NCBI RefSeq assembly: GCF_001613325.1
Contig: NZ_BDCD01000017.1
Coordinates: forward strand, 310,001-374,000
Length of the DNA stretch: 64,000 nt
Direction: 5' to 3'
Origin: Nocardia yamanashiensis NBRC 100130
GTDB taxonomy: Bacteria; Actinomycetota; Actinomycetes; Mycobacteriales; Mycobacteriaceae
This document shows positions 1 through 8,716 of this stretch, piece after piece (within the stretch, counting starts at the first letter, position 1; every line of letters starts with the position of its first letter). Made by a program: the position numbers and the translations under genes. The notes under the pieces were generated by a model that was not told the origin of the DNA, searched no databases, and worked only from the letters and a program-made list of their open reading frames with translations.

Positions 1-272
1 AGGCCCTGCGGCGCCAGAATGGCGACCCGGTCGCCCGGCTGCGTGACCTGCTGTAGCCGGGCGGCCACCGCACGCAGCCGGACGCCGAACTCGTTCCAGG
101 TGAGTTCGGAACGCTCGCCGTCGCGTTCGCGCGAATAGTCAACGAAGCGGTAGGCGAGCTCGTCTCCGGCCGCCACCGTGTGCTTGTCGACCAGGTCGAT
201 CATGGTCTGGTTGGCCGGAATCCTGATATTGCCGTGCTCGTCCAGATAGTCATCGAAAGTCTCGCCGATCAT
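1..272 (-). CDS. Fatty-acyl-AMP ligase (FadD32-like FAAL), N-terminal fragment
   Basis: Only the first 90 codons are present; the gene runs off the left edge. Translation shows the opening of a long-chain fatty-acyl-AMP ligase: an IRIPAN segment, then LAYRFVDYSRERDG, a tryptophan-containing LTWNEF step, and RAVAARLQQV..PGDRVAILAPQG. These closely track the N-terminus of mycobacterial FadD32, which activates fatty acids as acyl-adenylates and passes them to a polyketide synthase carrier. The ATG at 270-272 follows a purine-rich AAAAGGA site. It lies 124 bp downstream of the ketoacyl synthase gene on the same strand, so co-transcription is possible. A FadD32 or other FAAL identity cannot be separated from this fragment. 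Confidence 0.75.
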   Translation of the reverse strand, partial: MIGETFDDYLDEHGNIRIPANQTMIDLVDKHTVAAGDELAYRFVDYSRERDGERSELTWNEFGVRLRAVAARLQQVTQPGDRVAILAPQG

Positions 273-396
273 TCCCTATCCTTTTTCAACTCACAGCCGA
301 GCGTGGCTGTGCAGTGACACCGAACAAAGATCGACACGAAGGCCCGGAAGTAGCTGGGGCTGGAGAACTCTAACAGGGTGTCGATTCGTACGTCAC

Positions 397-1641
397 TCAG
401 TACCGGCCGAAGGCGATGGCGACATTGTGACCGCCGAAGCCGAAGGAGTTGTTGAGCGCGTAGTCGTACTGACCGGTCCGTGCCGTGCCCTTGACCACGT
501 CCAGGTCGATTTCGGGGTCCTGATTGTCCAAATTGAGAGTGGCCGGGACGATTCCGTCGCGCACGCTCAGCACCGTGATGACCGATTCGAGGGCTCCGAC
601 GGCGCCGATGGAATGCCCGAGAGCGGACTTCGGCGCGTACACCGCAGCGTGGTTGCCCACCGCTTGCTTGATGGCGTTAGCCTCGGCGTAGTCACCGATC
701 GGAGTGGCGGTGGCGTGCGCATTGATATGGGAGACATCGGCTTTGGTGATCCCGGCGTGTTCCATGGCGCGGGACATGGCCCGGGCGGCGCCGCTGCCCT
801 CCGGGTCCGGGGCGACGAGATGGAAACCGTCGGAGGTGATTCCCGCGCCCATGATGCGGGCGTGGATCTTCGCGCCGCGCGCCTTGGCGTGCTCCTCGGT
901 CTCGATGATCATCAGCGCGCCCGCCTCGCCGAAGACGAAGCCGTCGCGATCGGAATCGAAGGGCCGGCTGGCGCCCTTCGGGTCGTGATTGCGGGTGCTC
1001 ATGGCGCGCATCATGGAGAAGCCGGCGATCGGCAGCGCCTGGATGGAACCCTCCACGCCGCCGGTGACGACCATGTCGGCATCGCCCATGACGATCATCC
1101 GCCAGGCGTTCGCGATCGCCTCGGAACCGGACGAACAAGCCGAAACCGGCGTTGTCACACCGGCCCTCGCGCCCAGCTCGCAACTCACCACGGCCGCCGG
1201 GCCGTTCGGCATGATGGCCTGCACGGTCATCGGCGACACCTTGCGGTAGCCGCCCGCCTGCAGCCGGTCGCGGGCCTGCATGAGCACCTCCGCGCCGCCC
1301 AGGCCGGTGCCGATGGCGACGCCGAGCCGGTCGCCGTCGACCTCCGGGCTGCCGGCATTGCGCCAGACCTCGCGGCCCAGGACGGCGGCCATCTGCTCGA
1401 CGTAGGACCAGCGCCGGGTCTCCGCACGGGTGAGGGCCGTGCCCGGTTCGACTTTGAGGTGGCCGCCGATGCGCACCGGCAGGTCGAAATCGTCGAGGAA
1501 GGTGTCTTCCAGGACGTCGATTCCGCTCTCGCCGTTGAGCAGTCCCTTCCAGGTGGAGTCGACATCACCGGCGATCGAGGTGGTGGCGGCGAGGGAGGTC
1601 ACGACGACATCGGGGAACTTCCTTCGGTTGGGCGTCTGCAT
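397..1641 (-). CDS. Beta-ketoacyl-ACP synthase, KasA/KasB type
   Basis: A 414-residue elongating ketoacyl-ACP synthase of the FabF/KasA class, which condenses malonyl-ACP with acyl-ACP in type II fatty acid (meromycolate) synthesis. The catalytic triad is visible: nucleophile Cys169 in VSACSSGSEA, His309 in NAHATATPIGD and His343 in GHSIGAVGA. The glycine-rich C-terminal NNSFGFGGHN is intact. Length equals the family norm. The start follows a GGAG site about nine bases upstream. It stands alone rather than in a kasA-kasB pair, next to a FAAL gene on the same strand and divergent from a desaturase, so a role in mycolate or another long-chain lipid is inferred. KasA and KasB cannot be told apart by eye. 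Confidence 0.9.
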   Translation of the reverse strand: MQTPNRRKFPDVVVTSLAATTSIAGDVDSTWKGLLNGESGIDVLEDTFLDDFDLPVRIGGHLKVEPGTALTRAETRRWSYVEQMAAVLGREVWRNAGSPEVDGDRLGVAIGTGLGGAEVLMQARDRLQAGGYRKVSPMTVQAIMPNGPAAVVSCELGARAGVTTPVSACSSGSEAIANAWRMIVMGDADMVVTGGVEGSIQALPIAGFSMMRAMSTRNHDPKGASRPFDSDRDGFVFGEAGALMIIETEEHAKARGAKIHARIMGAGITSDGFHLVAPDPEGSGAARAMSRAMEHAGITKADVSHINAHATATPIGDYAEANAIKQAVGNHAAVYAPKSALGHSIGAVGALESVITVLSVRDGIVPATLNLDNQDPEIDLDVVKGTARTGQYDYALNNSFGFGGHNVAIAFGRY

Positions 1642-1975
1642 TGTTCACTCTCCGTAGCAATGCTCCGGCGAACCAGGACTCGATCCGCGTGGGCTGTCAA
1701 GGACTGTTTTGCAACTAGCGAACGCACCCACCGTGGAGAACTTCGGCGGGGTGTGAAGCCAATCTCGGGCGAACTGGGCTAGATTATCTGAGGCGAAGCC
1801 GACCAGTCTCCTCATGGACACGCGGGCATCCCGGATTCCCCTCGGATGCTCCCCCGCGGCCGACGCGGCGATCGCCTGGAATCCCCTCGTTCCACTGCCG
1901 GCCATTCCGGCTGACAGGCGTTGATCTCCACCATCATTCCGCAGCGACGAGCCATTTCAAGGGAGGCGCACGACC
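1642..1975. promoter_or_regulatory. 334-bp divergent promoter region, kas / desaturase
   Basis: This gap separates the divergent ketoacyl synthase and desaturase genes. On minus, a TTGACA box (1695-1700) sits about 55 bp before the synthase ATG, but the sequence 17 bp further (1672-1677) is a poor -10 match, so a promoter there is tentative. On plus, a GGGAGG ribosome-binding site precedes the desaturase GTG. I saw no convincing inverted repeat and no gene; a short minus-strand frame here has no recognisable content. Confidence 0.4.
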
Positions 1976-2974
1976 GTGGCCAGGAATCTCACTCAGCTCG
2001 AGTTGCTCATCGAGCTGGAGCCGATCGCCGAGCAGAATGTGAACAGGCATCTATCCATGGCCAAGGATTGGCATCCACACGACTATGTGCCGTGGACGGA
2101 AGGCCGCAACTTCGCAGCAATGGGCGGGATCGATTGGGATCCGAAGCAATCGCAACTCAGTGAGGTCGCCAAGGCCGCCATGATCACCAATCTTCTCACC
2201 GAGGACAATCTGCCCAGCTATCACCGGGAAATCGCCGAGAACTTCTCCCAGGACGGCGCCTGGGGCACCTGGGTGGGCCGCTGGACCGCCGAGGAGAACC
2301 GGCACGGCATCGTGATTCGCGACTATCTCGTGGTGACCCGCGGGGTGGATCCGGTGGCACTGGAGAACGCGCGCATGGTGCATATGACCAATGGCTACCG
2401 GTCGGCCAATCTCATCAAGAACTATGTCGGCACCCAGGCGGCGTACACGGCTGCCGGATTCATGTATTCCGTCGCTTATGTCACTTTCCAGGAATTAGCG
2501 ACCCGCGTTTCTCATCGCAATACCGGCAAAGTGTGCAATGACCCCATAGCGGACAAAATGTTGCAGCGCATCGCCGCCGACGAAAACCTGCACATGATCT
2601 TCTACCGCAATCTCTGCGGCGCGGCGCTGGACCTGTCCCCCGACCAGGCCATGGAGGCGATTTCCAATATCATCATGACCTTCCAGATGCCCGGCGCGGG
2701 CATGCCGAACTTCCGCCGCAACGGTGTGCTGATGGCCAAGCACGGCATCTACGACCTGCGCCAGCACCTCGAAGAGGTGATCATGCCGGTACTCAAGAAG
2801 TGGAATGTCTTCGAACGCAACGACTTCGGCCCCCGCGGCGACGAAATCCGCAACAACCTGGGCGATTACCTCGACAAGCTGCGCCGCGACGTGGTCCGCT
2901 TCGAGGAACAGCGCGACCGCTCCCTGGCCCGCGAAGCCCAACGCGCGGACAAGGAATCGATCCTGATCGGCTGA
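1976..2974 (+). CDS. desA: Acyl-ACP desaturase (DesA-type, ferritin-like diiron)
   Basis: A 332-residue soluble stearoyl-ACP desaturase family protein, which introduces a double bond into ACP-bound acyl chains using a diiron centre, O2 and ferredoxin. The two iron-binding motifs are clear: EENRH at 106-110 and DENLH at 202-206, with an additional carboxylate in FQELA (Glu173). Length matches mycobacterial DesA1/DesA2. The start is GTG, chosen because GGGAGG lies just upstream and the protein then begins MARNLTQLELL as in the family. It is divergent from the ketoacyl synthase gene, fitting a joint role in mycolate or other long-chain acid synthesis; that link is inference. Confidence 0.92.
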   Translation: MARNLTQLELLIELEPIAEQNVNRHLSMAKDWHPHDYVPWTEGRNFAAMGGIDWDPKQSQLSEVAKAAMITNLLTEDNLPSYHREIAENFSQDGAWGTWVGRWTAEENRHGIVIRDYLVVTRGVDPVALENARMVHMTNGYRSANLIKNYVGTQAAYTAAGFMYSVAYVTFQELATRVSHRNTGKVCNDPIADKMLQRIAADENLHMIFYRNLCGAALDLSPDQAMEAISNIIMTFQMPGAGMPNFRRNGVLMAKHGIYDLRQHLEEVIMPVLKKWNVFERNDFGPRGDEIRNNLGDYLDKLRRDVVRFEEQRDRSLAREAQRADKESILIG

Positions 2975-3062
2975 ACCCGCACCACGCCGCCATCGGGGGC
3001 CCGACAATGGAATGAGCCGCAGCGACCGGCGGTTCAGGCCGGTCCCCGATGGAGGCCGCACC

Positions 3063-3413
3063 ATGAACGTTCAAGAGCTCTTGTCCGCCACTCGCGAATC
3101 CCTCACCAGCCACCGGGTTTTCGCCGAACCGGTCGAGCACGACGGCACCACCGTCATCCCCGTCTCGGCGATCGCCGGGGGCGGCGGTGGAGGCGGCGGC
3201 GTCCAGGAGGGCGCCGAAGGGTCCGGCGCCGGTTTCGGACTCGGCGCGAAACCGGTCGGGGCCTATGTGATCCGGGACGGCAGCGTGCGCTGGGTGCCCG
3301 CGGTGAATGTCGAACACGTCGTCACCGTGGCGGGCATCGTGGCGGTGGCGGCGCTGTTCGCCGCCGTGCGGATCGTCCGGCTGGTGGCCGGGAGCCCGGC
3401 GTCGATCGAATAG
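3063..3413 (+). CDS. GerW/YtfJ-family small protein
   Basis: A 116-residue protein with the features of the GerW (YtfJ) sporulation-protein family: a short N-terminal helix, a strand region ending VIPVSAIAGG, an eight-glycine run around residues 39-46, GAGFGLGAKPVGAYVIRDGSVRWVPAVN, and one C-terminal hydrophobic segment (about 85-105) that looks membrane-associated. The family occurs widely in non-sporulating actinobacteria, where its role is unknown. The ATG at 3063 was preferred over an upstream in-frame start because GGAGG precedes it. It converges on the sigma-factor gene with only four bases between the stop codons. Confidence 0.75.
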   Translation: MNVQELLSATRESLTSHRVFAEPVEHDGTTVIPVSAIAGGGGGGGGVQEGAEGSGAGFGLGAKPVGAYVIRDGSVRWVPAVNVEHVVTVAGIVAVAALFAAVRIVRLVAGSPASIE

Positions 3414-3417
3414 CCCG

Positions 3418-4230
3418 TCACGCGGCGAGGGCGCGTTCGCGCAGGGTGCGCAGGGTGCGGTTCAGGATTCGGGAGACCTGCATCTGGGAAACGCCCAGTT
3501 CGGCGCCGATCTGCGACTGCGTCCGCGATTGGAAGAAGCTCAGTTCCAGCACGGTGCGTTCGCGGTCGGAGAGGGTGTCCAGCAGGGGCTCCACGGTGAG
3601 GGTTTCGTCGACCAGGTCGTAGGCCGGTTCCTCGACGCCGAGCGTGTGCAGCCGGGAAACCTTTGCGGTGCTTTCGGTTTCGAGCTCCGCGTCCAGGGAA
3701 TCATGACTGTAGCCGTTCGCCGCCACCAGGGCCTGCGCGATCTCCTCGCGATCGGTGCCGAGCTCGGCCGCCAGATCGCCCGCGTTCGGCATCCGATTCA
3801 ACCGCTGCGCGAGCTCCGGGGTGACCGCGGTGATCCGCAGATGCAGCTCCTTCAGCCGGCGCGGCACCCGCACCGACCAACTCGTATCGCGGAAGTGCCG
3901 GCGCACCTCGCCCATGATCGTGGGCACCGCATACGACAGGAACGTGGTGCCGCGCGTCGTATCGAACCGGTCGACGGCCAGCACCAGCCCCACCCGGGCG
4001 ATCTGCAGCAGATCCTCGAACGCCTCTCCCCGCCCCGCGAACCGTCGCGCGATGTGCTCGGCGAGCGGCAGGCACCGCTCGATGATCCGCTCCCGCAGCA
4101 CCGGCCGTCCGGGGTCGTCCGTATCGAACGCCGCCAGTTCGGCGAGCCAGGGCTCGATGTCGTCGTAGGGATCACGTCGCGCGCGGGCATTACCGGGTAC
4201 TTCGGAAAAAGTCGCCATATCAGTGCTCAT
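3418..4230 (-). CDS. sigF: RNA polymerase sigma factor, SigF/SigB family
   Basis: A 270-residue alternative sigma factor of the SigB/SigF/SigG group. Region 2 holds DLLQIARVGLVLAVDRFD and the promoter-melting segment FLSYAVPTIMGEVRRHFRDTSW; region 3 follows (PRRLKELHLRI); region 4 carries the DNA-binding helices IGAELGVSQMQVSRIL. Length is typical. Members respond to general or osmotic stress and are usually held by an anti-sigma factor, but none is encoded next to it here. A SigF-like promoter upstream (4272-4298) suggests autoregulation. Which stress it serves cannot be read from the sequence. Confidence 0.88.
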   Translation of the reverse strand: MSTDMATFSEVPGNARARRDPYDDIEPWLAELAAFDTDDPGRPVLRERIIERCLPLAEHIARRFAGRGEAFEDLLQIARVGLVLAVDRFDTTRGTTFLSYAVPTIMGEVRRHFRDTSWSVRVPRRLKELHLRITAVTPELAQRLNRMPNAGDLAAELGTDREEIAQALVAANGYSHDSLDAELETESTAKVSRLHTLGVEEPAYDLVDETLTVEPLLDTLSDRERTVLELSFFQSRTQSQIGAELGVSQMQVSRILNRTLRTLRERALAA

Positions 4231-4271
4231 CTCCGATTTCCTCTATTCGAATGAACTCGGACCATGACCGG

Positions 4272-4298
4272 TTACCCGCCCGCCCGCGTATCCAAATA
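4272..4298 (-). promoter_or_regulatory. Possible SigF-type promoter of the sigma gene
   Basis: Read on minus, TATTT (4294-4298) is followed after 16 bp by GGGTAA (4272-4277), about 42 bp before the sigma ATG. SigF-type promoters in actinobacteria resemble GTTT-N15..17-GGGTA. The -10 element fits well; the -35 is weak. Confidence 0.35.
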
Positions 4299-4345
4299 GT
4301 TATGTGAAATGAGACACAAAGATGTTTAGCCGGTCGGCGCCTGAC

Positions 4346-5173
4346 TCAGAGGAAGACCTGGGCGGTCAACCCCGCGAGTGCGCCACCGAGCAGAGGGCCG
4401 AAAACGGGGACCCAGGCGTAGGACCAGTCGGCGGTTTTGTGGCCGGGGGTGGCGTTCGCCGGGAGCTGTTCGGGGATGCGCTCGGCCGAACCGCCGGCGG
4501 AGATGTCGGCGGGGATGCGCTCGGGGAGGACGTTCGCGGGGCGGCTCGTCGGGAGGAGGGCGTAGGCGAGGCGGGGGGCGAGGTCGCGGGCGGGATTGAT
4601 CGCGTAGCCGGTCGGGCCGCCGAGGGAGGCGCCGATACCGACGACGAGGAGGGCGGCGGCGAGGGGGCCGAGGCCGCTCGGGGTATGGCCGAAGGCGAGG
4701 ATTACGTAGACGAGGGCGAAGGTCGCGATCACTTCCGTAAGGAAGTTCCAGCGGTAGGAGCGGATCGCCGGGCCGGTCGCGAAGGCGGCGAGCTTCTTCG
4801 TATCGTCGGGCTCGGCGTCGAAGTGCTTCTTATACGCGAGGAAGGCGAGGCAGGCGCCGAGGAAGGCGCCGACGAGCTGGCCGGAGATATAGGCGACCGT
4901 ATTCGTGAAGTTCACGGGGACGCCGGGGGCGTACTCCTCGGCGCCGGCGAAGAGATTCCCGATAGTGACGGCCGGGTTCAGATGGCCGCCGGTCTTATAG
5001 GCGACGTAGACGCCGCCGAAGACGCCGAGGCCCCAGCCGAAAGTGATCAGGAGCCAGCCGCCGTCGAGACCCTTCGACCTAGCCAGCAATACGTTCGCTA
5101 CTACGCCCGCACCGAGCAGGATCAGCACTCCCGTGCCTAGTGCTTCACTTAGAAAAATCGAGCTGAAGTCCAT
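4346..5173 (-). CDS. glpF: Glycerol uptake facilitator (aquaglyceroporin)
   Basis: A 275-residue MIP-family channel for passive glycerol entry. Both pore motifs are present, HLNPAVT near residue 65 and INPARD near residue 195; the Asp after the second NPAR is the mark of aquaglyceroporins rather than water-only aquaporins. Six hydrophobic segments are recognisable. Odd feature: after NPARD a polar insert of roughly 35 residues (about 210-245, rich in Pro, Glu, Ile and Ala) precedes the last membrane segment, longer than in E. coli GlpF. Leucine codons are almost all CTC. It follows glpD on the same strand across a 208-bp gap with a hairpin and a palindrome, so it may have its own promoter. 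Confidence 0.92.
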   Translation of the reverse strand: MDFSSIFLSEALGTGVLILLGAGVVANVLLARSKGLDGGWLLITFGWGLGVFGGVYVAYKTGGHLNPAVTIGNLFAGAEEYAPGVPVNFTNTVAYISGQLVGAFLGACLAFLAYKKHFDAEPDDTKKLAAFATGPAIRSYRWNFLTEVIATFALVYVILAFGHTPSGLGPLAAALLVVGIGASLGGPTGYAINPARDLAPRLAYALLPTSRPANVLPERIPADISAGGSAERIPEQLPANATPGHKTADWSYAWVPVFGPLLGGALAGLTAQVFL

Positions 5174-5211
5174 AACTGCGCCTCCCGGTCGGCGGTCGCT
5201 GCGATGCCGAA

Positions 5212-5229
5212 AAAGACTCTACGGTCTTT
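5212..5229. promoter_or_regulatory. Inverted repeat upstream of glpF
   Basis: AAAGAC (5212-5217), six bases, then GTCTTT (5224-5229): a perfect 6-6-6 palindrome 39 bp before the glpF ATG. Position suits an operator. Its sequence differs from the glpR-side palindrome, so the binding protein is unknown. Confidence 0.35.
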
Positions 5230-5318
5230 CGTCTGGCAAATCTCTAGAAACACGCTAGGGCCTCGGGAGCCGGGAAACAAACCGGCGAAAGGGGCGGAAA
5301 GCCGACGGAACGACGACC

Positions 5319-5352
5319 AGCGCTGCACCGGAATCCCTTCCGGCACAGCGCT
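5319..5352. terminator. Hairpin between glpD and glpF
   Basis: Stem of AGCGCTG/CAGCGCT continued, after a CA/CA internal loop, by CCGGAA/TTCCGG around a TCCC loop. There is no U-run on the minus side, so it could be an actinobacterial I-shaped terminator or an mRNA processing/attenuation hairpin that separates glpF expression from glpK-glpD. Confidence 0.5.
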
Positions 5353-5381
5353 TTCGGTCTATCGATCGATCTCCGGGAAGA

Positions 5382-7094
5382 TCAGCTCACGGCGACCAGG
5401 CGGGCCGCGTTCGCCGCCTCGTCGTCGTTCGCCTCGTTCGCCGCGAGCTCCGCGTGCACGCGGTCGTAGTAGCGATTCGTCTCGGCGTTCGTACGGTCGT
5501 CATCCCACCCGAGGTGCGGGGCGATAAGGCGGGCGATCTCGGGAGCCGCCTTCAGGCCACGGTCCGGAACCTCGATCGAGATCCGGGTACGGCGGGTAAG
5601 GAGATCGTCGAGATGCATCGCGCCCTCGTGCGTGACCGCGTAGACGGCCTCCGCGGCGATGTAATCCTCCGCGCCCGGAATCGGCTGCGCGAGTTCGGGA
5701 ACCGCGGCGATGAGATCGAAGATCTCGTTCGCGAGCGAACCGTACCGGCCGAGCAGATGCTCGACGACCGCGACCGGGACCTCCGCGCGCGCCGCGACAC
5801 CGGCGAGATCGTCGAGCATGTCCTGGTAGCCGACCGCGCCGAGGATCGGCAGGTTCGCGGTGACGGACGGCGCGACATCGCTACCGAGACGTTCCGCGGC
5901 GGCATCGATCACGTCGGAGGCCATCACCCGGTAGGTCGTGTACTTCCCGCCCGCGATCACGAACAGGCCGGGAGCCGGTTCGGCGACCGCGTGCTCCCGA
6001 GAAAGCTTCGAGGTCTCCTTCGACGCACCCGTCATCAGCGGGCGCAGACCGGCGTACGTACCGACGATATCGGCGCGCGTAAGCGGTTCGCGGAGCAGGG
6101 AATTCACATGGTCGAGGATGTACTGGACATCCGCCGCGCTCGCGGTCGGATGGTTCTTGTCCAGGGTCCAGTCGGTATCCGTCGTGCCGATGATCCAGTG
6201 CTCGGCCCACGGGATTACGAAGAGCACCGACTTCTCGGTCTTCATCGCCAGGCCGGTGTCCATATTCAGGCGTTCGCGCGGCACCATGATGTGCACGCCC
6301 TTCGACATGCGCACATGGAACGGGAAGTCCACGCCGGTCATCCGGATCATGTCGTCGGTCCAGACGCCGGTCGCCGAGATGACCGTCTTCGCCCGGATGC
6401 TGTGCTCCAGACCGGTTTCCAGATCGGTCACCTTCGCGCCGACGACCCGCTCGCCTTCGCGGAGCAGACCGGTCACCTTCGTGCGCGTCAGGACGGTCGC
6501 GCCGTGCTGGGCCGCGGTCCGGGCGACCATCATCGTATGGCGGGCGTCGTCGACCTGCGCGTCGTAGTAGCGGATCGCGCCGGTCATGGCGTCTTCCTTC
6601 AGAGCGGGCGCGAGATCCAGTGCGCTGGAACGGCTCAGGTGCCGGTGCATCGGCACCGAGCGCGCGCCGCCCATCGTGTCGTAGAGGGCGATGCCCGCGC
6701 CGATGTAGAAGCGCTCGTAGTGCTTCTGGAGAGGGAAGAGGAAGGACACCGGGTGCACGAGGTGCGGGGCGAGCTTGTTCAAAAGCAGCCCGCGTTCCTT
6801 CAAAGCCTCACGCACGAGCGCGAAGTCGTACTGCTCGAGGTAGCGCAGGCCACCGTGGATCAGTTTCGAGGACCGGCTCGAGGTGCCGGCGGCGAAGTCG
6901 CGGGCCTCGACGAGGGTGACGGACAGGCCGCGCGAGGCGGCATCGAGTGCGGCGCCGGCGCCCGTCACACCTCCGCCGATGACGAGGACGTCGATCTCGG
7001 TGTCACCCAGCGAATCGATCGCGCGGGCGCGGTAGGCGGGATCCAGATGTGCGGACACGACATGCTCCTTGTTGTCGTCGGTGCGGTAAGTCAT
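5382..7094 (-). CDS. glpD: Glycerol-3-phosphate dehydrogenase (FAD-dependent)
   Basis: A 570-residue FAD enzyme oxidising sn-glycerol 3-phosphate to dihydroxyacetone phosphate and passing electrons to quinones at the membrane. The dinucleotide-binding motif IGGGVTGAGAALDAA (about 39-53), then SSRSSKLIHGGLRYLEQ, and the C-terminal domain containing LTRRTRISIE are diagnostic of GlpD. Length is that of the family. It begins six bases after glpK stops, so the two are translationally close and form one operon that processes glycerol entering through GlpF. Leucine codons are mostly CTC, suggesting high expression. Confidence 0.95.
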   Translation of the reverse strand: MTYRTDDNKEHVVSAHLDPAYRARAIDSLGDTEIDVLVIGGGVTGAGAALDAASRGLSVTLVEARDFAAGTSSRSSKLIHGGLRYLEQYDFALVREALKERGLLLNKLAPHLVHPVSFLFPLQKHYERFYIGAGIALYDTMGGARSVPMHRHLSRSSALDLAPALKEDAMTGAIRYYDAQVDDARHTMMVARTAAQHGATVLTRTKVTGLLREGERVVGAKVTDLETGLEHSIRAKTVISATGVWTDDMIRMTGVDFPFHVRMSKGVHIMVPRERLNMDTGLAMKTEKSVLFVIPWAEHWIIGTTDTDWTLDKNHPTASAADVQYILDHVNSLLREPLTRADIVGTYAGLRPLMTGASKETSKLSREHAVAEPAPGLFVIAGGKYTTYRVMASDVIDAAAERLGSDVAPSVTANLPILGAVGYQDMLDDLAGVAARAEVPVAVVEHLLGRYGSLANEIFDLIAAVPELAQPIPGAEDYIAAEAVYAVTHEGAMHLDDLLTRRTRISIEVPDRGLKAAPEIARLIAPHLGWDDDRTNAETNRYYDRVHAELAANEANDDEAANAARLVAVS

Positions 7095-7100
7095 TGCGGG

Positions 7101-8633
7101 TCAGTCCATCTCGTCATCGTCGAGATCGACCCAGTCGAGCGTGCGCGAGACGGCCTTCAGCCAGCGCGCGTATCCGCGCTGCCGCTGCTCCTCGCTCCAG
7201 GTCGGCTGCCAGTTCTTGTCCTCGTGCCAGTTCGCCACGAGTTCGTCGGTGTTCTTCCAGAACCCGACCGCGAGTCCGGCCGCGTAGGCCGCGCCGAGCG
7301 CGGTCGTCTCGGGCACGACCGGCCGCGAGACCGGGACGCCGAGGAAGTCGGCCTGGATCTGCATCGCGAGTTCGTTCGCGGTCACGCCGCCGTCCACCCG
7401 GAGCGTGTCCAGCTGCACGCCGGAGTCCTGCTGCATCGCCTCGACCACGTCGCGGGTCTGATAGCAGATCGATTCGAGGGTCGCCCGGGCGAGATGGGCA
7501 TTGTTCGAGAACCGGGACAGGCCCACGATCACGCCGCGCGCGTCCGCCCGCCAGTAGGGGGCGAACAGGCCGGAGAAAGCGGGCACGAAGTACACGCCGC
7601 CGGTGTTCGGCACCTGGCGCGCCAGATTCTCGATCTGCGCTGCGCCGGAAATGATTCCGAGCTGATCGCGCAGCCACTGCACGGCCGAGCCGGTGACCGC
7701 GATGGACCCTTCGAGGGCGTAAACCGGCTTCTCGTCGCCGAATTGGTAGGCGACGGTCGTCAGTAGTCCGTGCTTCGAGTGCACAATCTCGGTACCGGTA
7801 TTCAGCATCAGGAAATTCCCGGTGCCGTAGGTGTTCTTCGCCTCACCGGGCCGGAAGCAGACCTGCCCGACGGTCGCGGCCTGCTGATCGCCGAGGACAC
7901 CGGCGATTTTCACCGCGCCCTTGAACGGACCGTCCGGATTCGTGGTGCCGAAGGTCTCAGGGTTCGCCGAGGGGGCGATCCGCGGCAGCATCGCGCGCGG
8001 CACCCCGAACACGGCGAGCAATTCCTCGTCCCAGTCCAGGGTTTCGAGATCCATCAGCATCGTGCGCGAGGCGTTCGTGGGATCGGTGACATGGACGCCG
8101 CCGTGCACGCCGCCGGTAAGATTCCAGATCAGCCAGGTGTCGGGGGTGCCGAAGAGCGCGTCGCCCTGTTCGGCGGCGGCCCGCACGCCCGGGACATTGT
8201 CGAGGATCCACTTCAGCTTGCCGCCGGAGAAGTACGGGGCCGGCGGTAGTCCGGCGCGGCCGCGAATCAGTTCCGTATGCCCGGCCTTCTCGATCTCGGC
8301 GATGATGCGATCGGTGCGGGTGTCCTGCCAGACGATGGCGTTGTAGTACGGCCGCCCGGTCTTGCGGTTCCACACGATCGTGGTCTCCCGCTGATTCGTG
8401 ACGCCGACCGCGGCGAGGTCTTTCGCGGTGAGGTTCGCCCCGGCGAGGGCGCTCTTGATGACGGTGCGGGTGCGCTCCCAGATCTCGTCGGGATTGTGCT
8501 CCACCCAGCCGGCCTGCGGCAGGATCTGCTCGTGCTCGAGCTGGTGGCGGGCAACCACATTCCCACCGTGATCGAAAACCATGAAGCGGGTGCTGGTGGT
8601 GCCCTGATCAATGGCTCCGACGTACTGCGTCAT
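7101..8633 (-). CDS. glpK: Glycerol kinase, canonical copy
   Basis: A 510-residue FGGY-family kinase phosphorylating glycerol with ATP. It opens YVGAIDQGTTSTRFMVFDH (phosphate-binding loop), contains the substrate motif NQRETTIVWNRKTGRPYYNAIVWQDTRT, GDQQAATVGQ with the catalytic-base Asp, and LRVDGGVTANELAMQ of the ATP-binding half. First gene of the glpK-glpD group; the divergent regulator glpR starts 124 bp away, with a palindrome between. A second, divergent glycerol kinase lies just beyond glpR. This copy keeps every canonical motif and is probably the main catabolic enzyme (inference). Confidence 0.95.
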   Translation of the reverse strand: MTQYVGAIDQGTTSTRFMVFDHGGNVVARHQLEHEQILPQAGWVEHNPDEIWERTRTVIKSALAGANLTAKDLAAVGVTNQRETTIVWNRKTGRPYYNAIVWQDTRTDRIIAEIEKAGHTELIRGRAGLPPAPYFSGGKLKWILDNVPGVRAAAEQGDALFGTPDTWLIWNLTGGVHGGVHVTDPTNASRTMLMDLETLDWDEELLAVFGVPRAMLPRIAPSANPETFGTTNPDGPFKGAVKIAGVLGDQQAATVGQVCFRPGEAKNTYGTGNFLMLNTGTEIVHSKHGLLTTVAYQFGDEKPVYALEGSIAVTGSAVQWLRDQLGIISGAAQIENLARQVPNTGGVYFVPAFSGLFAPYWRADARGVIVGLSRFSNNAHLARATLESICYQTRDVVEAMQQDSGVQLDTLRVDGGVTANELAMQIQADFLGVPVSRPVVPETTALGAAYAAGLAVGFWKNTDELVANWHEDKNWQPTWSEEQRQRGYARWLKAVSRTLDWVDLDDDEMD

Positions 8634-8716
8634 CGTGGTCCTTCCCGGAAACTCGTCATTGAGTCACTACGCCCGACGTCCACGTTAGGAAGTGATCGTG
8701 ATGTCGCCCAGGGTTG

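Noticed and set aside
292..311. CACAGCC/GGCTGTG hairpin between the ketoacyl synthase and FAAL genes
   Set aside because: Short stem with no U-run; may be mere chance, so not called a terminator.
1645..1905. 86-residue minus frame upstream of the ketoacyl synthase
   Set aside because: No homology, no convincing start, occupies the divergent promoter.
5454..7766. Very long plus-strand open frame opposite glpD and glpK
   Set aside because: High GC keeps antisense frames open; the translation is Arg/His/Gly/Val-rich without any domain, while both minus genes are textbook enzymes.
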